DNA of 64,000 nt. Source: Streptomyces roseolilacinus. Lineage in GTDB: Bacteria; Actinomycetota; Actinomycetes; Streptomycetales; Streptomycetaceae. Positions 34,639-41,216 of this stretch are shown in pieces. The stretch lies in NCBI RefSeq assembly GCF_014649335.1, contig NZ_BMSV01000004.1, positions 372,001 through 436,000 of the forward strand, in the 5' to 3' direction. Numbering within the stretch: position 1 is the stretch's first letter; every line of letters begins with the position of its first letter. Under the pieces are notes generated by a model. It made no database searches and was not told the DNA's origin. It was given only the letters and a program-made list of their open reading frames with translations. Position numbers and translations under genes: made by a program.

Positions 34639-35388
34639 TCAGGCGCGGCCCCAGCCGGTGGTCTCCGGCCAGTGCCGGCCGACCCGGCGGACGGCGTGGT
34701 CCCAGTACGAGCGGACGGAGAGGTCGGCGTAGATGAAGTCCTGCTTGGCGGCGACGTCCCGTTCGGTGGACCAGGTGTACGGGACGCCGGTGCCCTCGGC
34801 GGTCAGCTGGAGGCGGCAGGCCCGCTCCAGCACCTGGGCGAAGACGGCGGCGTGCCGCACGCTCTTGCCGACGACCACCCCACCGTGGTTGCGCAGCAGG
34901 ACGGCCGGGTGGTCGTCGAGGTCCTTGGCGATGCGCTCACCGGTCCCGATGTCCAGGACGGTGTTGCTGGTCTCGGTGAACAGGCCGATCCGGTCGCGGA
35001 AGTAGGCGCCGTCGTGCGAGATCGGGCGCATCGGCAGGTCGGTGGCGCCGAACAGCAGGGTGTACGGGGCGTGGCTGTGGACGATGCCGTTGACGTCCGG
35101 GCGGGCGCGGTAGACGGCCTGGTGCAGGGGCAGCTCCGGCGGCGCCAGCGGCGGCGCGGGCAGGGCGGGGTCCACCGGGCAGCGGACCACGTCCGCCGGG
35201 GCGGCCTCGTCGAAGCCGACCAGCGCCCCCTTGATGAAGAACTCGTCCCCGCCGGGCATCCGGGCGGAGATCTGGCCCTGGTTGAAGTCGTCGTGCCCGT
35301 CGAGGGAGAGCATCCGGGCGCCGATCGCCACCTGGAGGACGAGCCGGCGTTCGGCCGGGCTCAGCGGCTGGGGTTCGTCGGTGGTCAT
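34639..35388 (-). CDS. Class II aldolase/adducin-family protein
   Basis: 249 aa, ATG after GAGGAGCACGAC, ATGA overlap with the reductase gene. The zinc-site ligands expected of fuculose-phosphate-type aldolases are present: 'GIVHSHAPYT' (His104, His106) and 'LLRNHGGVVVG' (His168), with Glu85 in 'PPELPLHQAVY' as the acid/base. 'DFNQGQISARMPGGDEFFIK' matches the family's N-terminal substrate loop. It could cleave or form a C-C bond or decarboxylate an intermediate. No phosphate-binding determinant is obvious. Confidence 0.75.
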   Translation of the reverse strand: MTTDEPQPLSPAERRLVLQVAIGARMLSLDGHDDFNQGQISARMPGGDEFFIKGALVGFDEAAPADVVRCPVDPALPAPPLAPPELPLHQAVYRARPDVNGIVHSHAPYTLLFGATDLPMRPISHDGAYFRDRIGLFTETSNTVLDIGTGERIAKDLDDHPAVLLRNHGGVVVGKSVRHAAVFAQVLERACRLQLTAEGTGVPYTWSTERDVAAKQDFIYADLSVRSYWDHAVRRVGRHWPETTGWGRA

Positions 35389-36101
35389 GTCGTGCTCCTC
35401 GCTGTCAGGTCGCCGTAGACGGTCCGCATGGTGACCAGGCCGGGGGACGCGGCGCGGGCCCAGCCGGCGGCGGCCAGCGCGCCCCGGGCCGGTACCGTCC
35501 AACTGCCGACGTGGTGCCGTACGTGCAGCGACTCGCCGTCCCAGGTGTGGGTCAGCTCGTGTTCGCTGACCGGCAGCCCGGCCCGCTCGTCGGCGACGTC
35601 GGCCACCGCCCGGCCGCTCGCCCGGGCCCAGGTGTCGGCCAGCGCCAGGGCGGTGGCGCTCGGCCGGTGGGCCTTGCCGAGCGGGTGCCGCTCCCGGACG
35701 GTGGTGGTCGCGCCGGGCCCGCCGGCGGTGAGGGCGGCGGTGAACTCGGCGATGCGCACCTGGAGGTAGTGGGCGAAGGAGAGGTTGGTGGCCCGGACCA
35801 CCGGCACCTTCTCGGCCAGGCCCTCCAGCGCCTTCCACTGGGTGTCCGCCAGGTTCGAGACGCAGGCGACGAGCGGGACCCGGTGGGTGGCGCAGTAGTC
35901 GAGGACCTCGGCGTGGGCCCCGGGCGCGCTGGCGTCGACGAGCACGTCGGGGACCTCCTCGACGGACCAGCCGCCGCGGCGGGAGGCGGTGAGGGTCACC
36001 CTCGTGCCGTGGTCCCGGCAGACCGACCGCAGGGCCGAGCCGAGCCGCCCGAGGCCGACGATCCCGATCGTGGGGCTCCCGCCCACGGGTCTCTCAGGCA
36101 T
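35385..36101 (-). CDS. DapB-like NAD(P)-dependent reductase
   Basis: 238 aa. The N-terminal Rossmann domain 'TIGIVGLGRLGSALRS' and 'VLVDASAPGAHAEVLDYC' match dihydrodipicolinate reductases. The catalytic segment, usually E-x-H-H-x-x-K-x-D-A-P-S-G-T-A, reads 'ERHPLGKAHRPSATA' (137-151): the second His is Pro, Asp-Ala are His-Arg, and Gly is Ala. Lys143 is kept. It is thus a DapB paralogue with a changed substrate pocket, plausibly an imine or enamine reductase acting on a cluster intermediate. It overlaps both neighbours. Confidence 0.72.
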   Translation of the reverse strand: MPERPVGGSPTIGIVGLGRLGSALRSVCRDHGTRVTLTASRRGGWSVEEVPDVLVDASAPGAHAEVLDYCATHRVPLVACVSNLADTQWKALEGLAEKVPVVRATNLSFAHYLQVRIAEFTAALTAGGPGATTTVRERHPLGKAHRPSATALALADTWARASGRAVADVADERAGLPVSEHELTHTWDGESLHVRHHVGSWTVPARGALAAAGWARAASPGLVTMRTVYGDLTARSTT

Positions 36102-36357
36102 CGGCGCCCGTCCCGCTGGCGATCACCAGGGCCGTGACGGAGTCGATGGTCTCGTAGTGCTCGATGTCGGCCTCCGGGTCCAGGTAGACGCCGATCTCGT
36201 TCTCGATGCTGTCGATCAGGCGCATGTAGGAGAGGGAGGAGTAGCCGACGTCGCGCAGCGAGTAGCCGGCGCCGGCGAGTTCGGCGGCGGTGACGCTGCC
36301 GTCCCCCGCGGCGACGGCGAGGTCGAGGATCTTGGTGCGGAGCGCGCTGCTGTCCAT
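36094..36357 (-). CDS. Acyl carrier protein
   Basis: 87 aa, helical, acidic. The phosphopantetheine site is 'DVGYSSLSYMRLIDSIE' with Ser41; the usual Asp of the DSL motif is Ser40. Helix II and the final 'EIGVYLDPEADIEHYETIDS' are standard for ACP/PCP. It lies between the AMP-ligase and the reductase, so it should carry the substrate activated by the ligase. It overlaps the reductase start by 8 bp. Confidence 0.85.
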   Translation of the reverse strand: MDSSALRTKILDLAVAAGDGSVTAAELAGAGYSLRDVGYSSLSYMRLIDSIENEIGVYLDPEADIEHYETIDSVTALVIASGTGADA

Positions 36358-36384
36358 GGGGTTTCCTGTGTCTCGAGAGGGGGT

Positions 36385-37824
36385 TCAGTCGTTCCGGGGC
36401 TCGCCGAGCAGGCGCCGCAGGCGTTCGACGGACGGCTTTCCGATCGAGTTCGCCGGGATGCGGTCCACCAGGCGGAGGATGCCGGGCACCTTGAACGAGG
36501 GGAGCGTCGCCGCGCAGTGGGTGCGCAGGGACTGCGCGGTCACGCCGGCCCCGACGGCGACGACGGCGGCCAGGGCCGGTTCGCCGTGCTGGTTCTCGGC
36601 CTCGAAGGCGACCGCGTCCAGCACCCCGGGGGCCGCGCGCAGCACGTCGGCGATCTCGATCGGGTCGATCTTGCGTCCGCCCACGTTGACCAGCCGGCTC
36701 GTGCGCCCGGTCAGGTGGAGCACGCCGTCGACCAGGTGGCCCTGGTCGCCGGTGCGGTAGTAGCCCTCGCCGTCGAGGCGTTCCTCGAACACGCCGGGGG
36801 CGTTGAGGTAGCGCGAGCCCATCGACTCGCTGCGGACCCGGATGCCCTGCTCCTCCGCGAGCAGGCGCACGCCGGGCAGGGGGGGTCCGAGCCCGCTGCC
36901 GGACCCGTCGGGGGCGTACGTCAGCGGCCCCGCCTCGGCGACCCCGTAGTAGTTGTGGATCGGCACGCCGGTGAGCCGGGTGAACTCCTCGCGCACGGTC
37001 TCGCGCAGCGGGGCGCCGGAGGAGATCGCGGCCCGGACGGTGGCGAAGCCCTCCTTCGGGGCGCGCCGCACGATCGACTCGTACAGCGCGGGGAACGCCA
37101 CCAGCCGGGTGGCGGCGGTGCCCTCCAGGAGCCGTACGACCCGGGAGGCGGTGGGCAGGCCCTGCGACAGGTGCAGGGAGGCGCCCGGGAGGAAGGCCGC
37201 CAGCAGCGAGGTGTTGAAGGCCAGGCCGTTGGAGAGCGCGGCGAAACAGGCGATCCGGTCCCCGGCCGTGAGTCCGGTGCCCTTCGCCCAGTTGGCGGCC
37301 GCCGCGGACACGGCCGCGCCGGAGAACTCGATGCAGTTGGGCCGGCCGGTGGAGCCGGAGGTGAAGCGGCACACCTCGGTGTCGTCCAGCAGCCGCGGGC
37401 GGGGGGCGTCGTACCGGCGGACCCGGCTGACGCCGAGGGCGCCGATCCCGCCGGCGTCCCCGGGGGCCCGGTCCACGACGGCCCGGACGTCGGCGCCCGG
37501 GGCGTGGACCAGCAGGTCCAGCCCGCAGTCCTCGGCGATCCGGGAGAGTTCGAACGGGCCGAAGGCCGAGTCGGCCAGGAAGGGCACCGCTCCGGCGAAC
37601 AGCGCCGCCAGGTAACCGACGACGTAGTCGGTGGAGTTGGCGGCGTACAGGCCCACCCGCAGCCGCTCGCCGGGCACTTCGTGCCGGGCGAGCGTGTCCG
37701 CCGCGGCACGGGCCCGGTCGGCGAGTGCGGCGTAGCCGAGGGAGCCGTCGGCGTCGGTGACCGCGACGCGGTCGCCGTGGCGGGCGAGGACCTCGGTGAA
37801 GACGTCGGGAAGGACGGTGTTCAT
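36385..37824 (-). CDS. ANL-family acyl/aminoacyl-AMP ligase
   Basis: 479 aa, free-standing. Core motifs in order: 'CRFTSGSTGRPN' (A3 phosphate loop, ~155), 'NYYGVAEAGP' (A5, ~290), 'YYRTGDQGHL' (A7, ~360), 'GRTSRLVNVGGRKIDP' (A8) and 'NSIGKPSVERL' (A10 lysine, ~462). The Asp that binds an alpha-amino group in amino-acid A-domains is not evident, so a carboxylic or beta/aryl acid is as likely as an amino acid. It should load the adjacent ACP. It lies 5 bp after the SagB gene. Confidence 0.82.
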   Translation of the reverse strand: MNTVLPDVFTEVLARHGDRVAVTDADGSLGYAALADRARAAADTLARHEVPGERLRVGLYAANSTDYVVGYLAALFAGAVPFLADSAFGPFELSRIAEDCGLDLLVHAPGADVRAVVDRAPGDAGGIGALGVSRVRRYDAPRPRLLDDTEVCRFTSGSTGRPNCIEFSGAAVSAAAANWAKGTGLTAGDRIACFAALSNGLAFNTSLLAAFLPGASLHLSQGLPTASRVVRLLEGTAATRLVAFPALYESIVRRAPKEGFATVRAAISSGAPLRETVREEFTRLTGVPIHNYYGVAEAGPLTYAPDGSGSGLGPPLPGVRLLAEEQGIRVRSESMGSRYLNAPGVFEERLDGEGYYRTGDQGHLVDGVLHLTGRTSRLVNVGGRKIDPIEIADVLRAAPGVLDAVAFEAENQHGEPALAAVVAVGAGVTAQSLRTHCAATLPSFKVPGILRLVDRIPANSIGKPSVERLRRLLGEPRND

Positions 37825-37829
37825 CGGGC

Positions 37830-39290
37830 TCACCGCTCGTTCTGGGCGTGCGCGGTGGCGAGCCGGTCGAACTTGATCCCCGAGTCGTCCGGGCAGCCGA
37901 GCAGCAGGGCGTAGAGGATCTCGTCGTCCTCCGGCAGTCCCGCCAGCGTGCGCCACAGCGGCGTGTCGAAGCCGCCGATGGCGGTCACCCCGACCGCCGC
38001 GCGGTTCGCGCCCAGGTAGAGCAGCTGGCCCAGGGCGCCGCAGCGGAAGGCGAGTTCGCGCAGGTTCTCGGCGTCGGCGGCCGATCCGGCCCCGGCGAGC
38101 GAGGTGCGCGGCACGTGCAGCAGCAGGACGGCGGCGGCGCCGGCGAGGGCGCGCTGCTGCATGCAGGCGCGGGCCACCTCGTCGGTGGACGGCAGCCGTC
38201 CCGGCCGCCGCTCGCCGGTGCGCAGCCGGTACACGGCGTCCTGCCCGGGTTCCGTCGTCGACCGCAGGACCAGGGTCGCGGACAGCGGCGAGGGGGCGGG
38301 CAGGTCGGTCTCCAGCGGCGTCGACAGGGCCGAGACCGCCTGCCAGACGGCGGCGGCGGAGACGGGTTCGCCGGTGAACGCCTTGCTGGAGACGCGCGTC
38401 CCGATCAGTTCCGGCCACTGGGACGGGTCGCCCAGGCCGCCGTCCCCGCCGTCCGGCCGCCGGTCGGCGGACAGGTGCGCGAGCGGGGCGGGGGCGGCCT
38501 TGAGGGCGGGGGCGCCGGAGGGCGCGGACCACCCGGTGAGGGAGTCCCAGCAGGTGCTCTCCAGCCACGACCGCCAGGTGGGCCCGCGCAGTTCCCGGTC
38601 GGTGTCGTCGTGCACCGTCCAGCGGGTCCACGACTCGTCGGCCGGGGCGGCCGGCACCAGGACCGCGGAGTGGATCTCCCGGCAGTTCTCGCCCGCCTCC
38701 AGCAGCGCGGAGAGGGCCTCCCTCGGGAAGCGCAGCCGCAGCGCCCCCGCGGCGCCGCGGCCGGCCGCGGCCAGGACGAGGTTCCCGGCCGCGTGCCCCG
38801 CGTCGAGCTGCGTGTACAGGTAGCCGCGGTCGCCGTACTTGCGCATCGAGAGCCAGGGGCGGGTGAGCGTGACCACCAGCGCGCCGCCGTCCGGGACGTC
38901 CAGCGCGGACGCGTCCAGCGCGGCGGTGACGGGGGCGCCGGCGGCCGTCCGGGCGCAGGTGCGGCGGTCGGCGTCGATCCGGAAGGCCGTCGGCACGCCG
39001 TTCTCCACGGCGAGGACGGCGAACTCGTACGGGTACACGGCTCCGGCCGACGGCACCGCCCGCGCCACGTACGACCCGCAGGAGCGGTTGGCGCGGCTGG
39101 TCAGCACGCCCTCCTCCAGCAGGGACAGGGCGAGGCGCAGGCCGGGGGCGGCGACGGGCTCGGCGGGGGGCTCGGGTGACGCCGCCGGCAGGGCCACCCG
39201 GGCCCACAGGTCGGCGGCGTCGCCCGGGGATTCCCGCTCGGACGCGCAGGCGACCGGTACGGCTTTCTGTGTGATCAGATTTCCTTGCAC
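37830..39290 (-). CDS. SagB/ThcOx-type nitroreductase-family oxidoreductase (tandem)
   Basis: 486 aa, first gene of the cluster. GTG at 39290 has AAAAGGAGGT 11 bp upstream, one of the best ribosome sites in the window. Two FMN nitroreductase-like halves are seen (~45-230 and ~290-480). 'SRANRSCGSYVARAVPSAGA' and 'YPYEFAVLAVENG' match SagB azoline dehydrogenases, as does 'LDAGHAAGNLVLAAAGRG'; the second half reads 'GTRVSSKAFTGEPVS' and 'RELAFRCGALGQLLYLGANR'. No YcaO or precursor peptide is nearby, so it probably oxidises an ACP-bound or free heterocycle instead. Confidence 0.8.
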   Translation of the reverse strand: MQGNLITQKAVPVACASERESPGDAADLWARVALPAASPEPPAEPVAAPGLRLALSLLEEGVLTSRANRSCGSYVARAVPSAGAVYPYEFAVLAVENGVPTAFRIDADRRTCARTAAGAPVTAALDASALDVPDGGALVVTLTRPWLSMRKYGDRGYLYTQLDAGHAAGNLVLAAAGRGAAGALRLRFPREALSALLEAGENCREIHSAVLVPAAPADESWTRWTVHDDTDRELRGPTWRSWLESTCWDSLTGWSAPSGAPALKAAPAPLAHLSADRRPDGGDGGLGDPSQWPELIGTRVSSKAFTGEPVSAAAVWQAVSALSTPLETDLPAPSPLSATLVLRSTTEPGQDAVYRLRTGERRPGRLPSTDEVARACMQQRALAGAAAVLLLHVPRTSLAGAGSAADAENLRELAFRCGALGQLLYLGANRAAVGVTAIGGFDTPLWRTLAGLPEDDEILYALLLGCPDDSGIKFDRLATAHAQNER

Positions 39291-39700
39291 GGCTGACGCA
39301 GACCTCCTTTTCTCTGACAGTCCACGGAATGCACATGGGGCAGAAATCGTCCTCCGCGCAGATATTGCGGGCTTATTGCGTGGCGGAGGAATGTGAGGAG
39401 CACGCGGCCGGCGATTGCGAAAGCCCTTTCACAGGGCCTCTGACCGCTCTTTGACCAGGGGCGATGCATCATCGGATCGCGAGAAGGGTGGCACGGTTTT
39501 CTGACACCTGAGCCGCTGCGCCGGTCACGGCGAGCGCTTTCCTGTCCGGCCCCCTGTCTCAGAATGTGACACATATCCGATGGAGCGCCCGCATCACGCG
39601 AGCGCATGATCGGTTACGGCCATTGCCAGCATGCCAAGCACCGTGGGCATTGGTCAAGACCAATAAAATCAAAGCTAGTTGAATAAATAACGGCGGACCG
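39291..39700 (-). promoter_or_regulatory. AT-richer control region of the biosynthetic cluster
   Basis: About 400 bp of low-GC DNA (A/T runs at 39655-39690) separates the cluster from 39.7 kb. It holds the DasR-like palindrome at 39649-39664, a separate perfect palindrome ATGTGACACAT at 39564-39574, and, on the minus strand, TTGACC inside the DasR-like site with CATGCT 18 bp on as a possible promoter. That would give a leader of more than 300 nt. No ORF is supported. Confidence 0.5.
39649..39664. promoter_or_regulatory. DasR-box-like palindrome (dre)
   Basis: ATTGGTCAAGACCAAT is a perfect inverted repeat with a 2-nt spacer. It matches the DasR core TGGTCTAGACCA at 11 of 12 positions. DasR is the GntR regulator that links N-acetylglucosamine to antibiotic genes in Streptomyces. 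A minus-strand -35-like TTGACC falls inside, consistent with repression. Binding is a prediction. Confidence 0.55.
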
Positions 39701-39780
39701 GGCGGCCTCCGTGAACCGGGGCGCGCTTCCGGAGCGGCCGGGCCCCGGAGCGGTCCGCGGCGCCCGTCCGGCCGGGGGCG

Positions 39781-39870
39781 CCGTGAAGCGGCGGGGGGGC
39801 CGTAAGGCAACGGGGGGGCGTGAGGCGGTGGGGGCCGTGAGGCGGCGGGACACCGTGAGGCGGTGGGAGC
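39781..39870. repeat. Five degenerate ~18-bp direct repeats
   Basis: Units like CCGTGAGGCGGCGGGACA start at 39781, 39800, 39818, 39835 and 39853. The region 39701-40012 has no gene; the AhpD-like gene begins right after it. Confidence 0.6.
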
Positions 39871-39917
39871 TCACGCGGCGCCGGGGACCCGCTCGGCGTC
39901 AGCCCGCGCCGCAGGCG

Positions 39918-39933
39918 GGTGACCCAGGTCACC
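39918..39933. promoter_or_regulatory. Palindromic operator upstream of the AhpD-like gene
   Basis: GGTGACC, CA, GGTCACC form a perfect 16-bp palindrome about 80 bp before the ATG. The regulator is not identified. Confidence 0.5.
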
Positions 39934-40012
39934 TCCCTGCGCCGTCACGACCTCCCTGCCCGGTCCGTCAACCCGGTGCAAGCAACCCACCGCAACGACC
40001 CAGGAGTTCCCC

Positions 40013-40486
40013 ATGGACGCTCGTCTCGCCTTCTACGGCAACCCCGTCGGCGCCCGGTTCCTGCGCTCCCTCGCCTCGGCCGGCAAGGTCGTCACCGACT
40101 CGCCCCTGCCCGCCGCCGTCCAGGAGCTGGTGAAGATCCGCGCCAGCCAGATCAACGGCTGCGGCGCCTGCACCGACATGCACACCAAGGACGCCGCGCA
40201 CGCCGGTGAGTCCCCGACCCGCCTCCACCTGGTCGCGGTGTGGCGCGAGGCCACCGTCTTCACGGAGGCCGAGCGGGCCGCCCTGGAACTGACCGAGCAG
40301 GGCACCCGCATCGCGGACGCGGCCGGCGGCGTCACCGACGAGGCGTGGGCGCGGGCCGCCCGGCACTTCGACGAGGAGCAGCTCGCCGCCCTCGTGTCGC
40401 TCATCGCCGTCATCAACGCCTACAACCGGGTCAACGTCCTCACCCGTCAGCCCGCCGGCGACTACCGGCCGGGCCAGTGGGGGTGA
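40013..40486 (+). CDS. AhpD-like carboxymuconolactone-decarboxylase family protein
   Basis: 157 aa, ATG after CAGGAG. 'VKIRASQINGCGACTDMHTK' carries the CxxC pair and downstream His typical of AhpD peroxidase-type disulphide reductases. 'VWREATVFTEAERAALELTE' and 'AALVSLIAVINAYNRVNV' complete the fold. It probably reduces peroxides with a thioredoxin-like partner. It is downstream of a palindrome and is followed by a strong terminator, so it is a single-gene unit. Confidence 0.9.
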   Translation: MDARLAFYGNPVGARFLRSLASAGKVVTDSPLPAAVQELVKIRASQINGCGACTDMHTKDAAHAGESPTRLHLVAVWREATVFTEAERAALELTEQGTRIADAAGGVTDEAWARAARHFDEEQLAALVSLIAVINAYNRVNVLTRQPAGDYRPGQWG

Positions 40487-40506
40487 TCCTCCTGCCCCGG
40501 CCCCTG

Positions 40507-40539
40507 CCCCGGCCCGGACGGCGGCCGTCCGGACCGGGG
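40507..40539 (+). terminator. Terminator after the AhpD-like gene
   Basis: CCGGACG/CGTCCGG is the inner 7-bp stem, extended by CCCCGG/CCGGGG around one mismatch. Confidence 0.65.
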
Positions 40540-40561
40540 CGTTCCGCGCCGAAGGGGATGT

Positions 40562-40571
40562 GAAACGTTTC
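40562..40571. promoter_or_regulatory. GAAACGTTTC palindrome upstream of the sigma gene
   Basis: A perfect 10-bp palindrome 74 bp before the sigma factor ATG. It may be part of an ECF-type promoter or an operator; spacing to CGTACG is not standard for a known ECF class. Confidence 0.35.
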
Positions 40572-40644
40572 CCCGGCCCCACCGGGTCGTACGGGTGAGG
40601 GGGCACGCAGGCCCCGCCCGACGACAGCGACGAACGGTGAGGGC

Positions 40645-41160
40645 ATGAAGAGGTCCCGTGCGGACGAGTTCATGGAGTTCGCGGCCGCCCGCACGGGGCA
40701 TCTCCTCCGGTCCGCGTGCCTCCTCACCAGCGGCGACGTCCACCTCGCCGAGGACCTGGTGCAGGAGACGCTGCGGCGGATGTACGTCGCGTGGGGGCGC
40801 CGCCTGGGCCGCCGGATCGACAACCCCGCCGCGTACGCCCAGACCGTCCTGGTCCGGGCGTTCCTCACCCACCGGGGCCGCCGCTCCTCCGACGAGGTCG
40901 TCCTCTCGGAACTCCCGGACGGGCAGGCCTTACCGGCCTGCGACCCGGACACGCGGCTGGCACTCCTGCACGCCCTCGCGCAACTGCCGCCGAAGGACCG
41001 CGCGGTGGTGGTGCTGCGCTACTGGGAGGACCGCAGCGTCGAGGAGACCGCCCACGCCATGAACACCAGCGCCGCCGCCGTACGGACCCGGTCCACGCGG
41101 GCACTGGCGCGTCTGCGGGCCCTCCTGGGGCCCAGCCTGGCCGAGTTCGTGTCGGCCTGA
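40645..41160 (+). CDS. SigE-family ECF sigma factor with a TTA codon
   Basis: 171 aa. Region 2 is 'RSACLLTSGDVHLAEDLVQE' onward; region 4 is 'LPPKDRAVVVLRYWEDRSVEETAHAM' split over two helices, with 'SAAAVRTRSTRALARLRALL' as the recognition helix. Codon 96 is TTA (40930-40932), which in Streptomyces requires the bldA tRNA, so translation should be late or stage-dependent. It is followed by a membrane protein that is probably its anti-sigma partner, on the pattern of SigE-family/anti-sigma pairs. Confidence 0.88.
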   Translation: MKRSRADEFMEFAAARTGHLLRSACLLTSGDVHLAEDLVQETLRRMYVAWGRRLGRRIDNPAAYAQTVLVRAFLTHRGRRSSDEVVLSELPDGQALPACDPDTRLALLHALAQLPPKDRAVVVLRYWEDRSVEETAHAMNTSAAAVRTRSTRALARLRALLGPSLAEFVSA

Positions 41161-41216
41161 CCGCCGGCCCGCGGGCCCGCCCCTCCTCGACCCCCTACGC
41201 GAACTGGTGGATGTCC

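Noticed and set aside
31928..37824. A proline to pyrrole-carrier (PltE/RedW-like) pathway
   Set aside because: AMP-ligase, ACP and dehydrogenase fit superficially, but the ligase lacks the expected alpha-amino Asp and the remaining genes do not match.
29443..39290. A thiazole/oxazole-modified peptide cluster because of the SagB gene
   Set aside because: There is no YcaO, E1-like or precursor gene.
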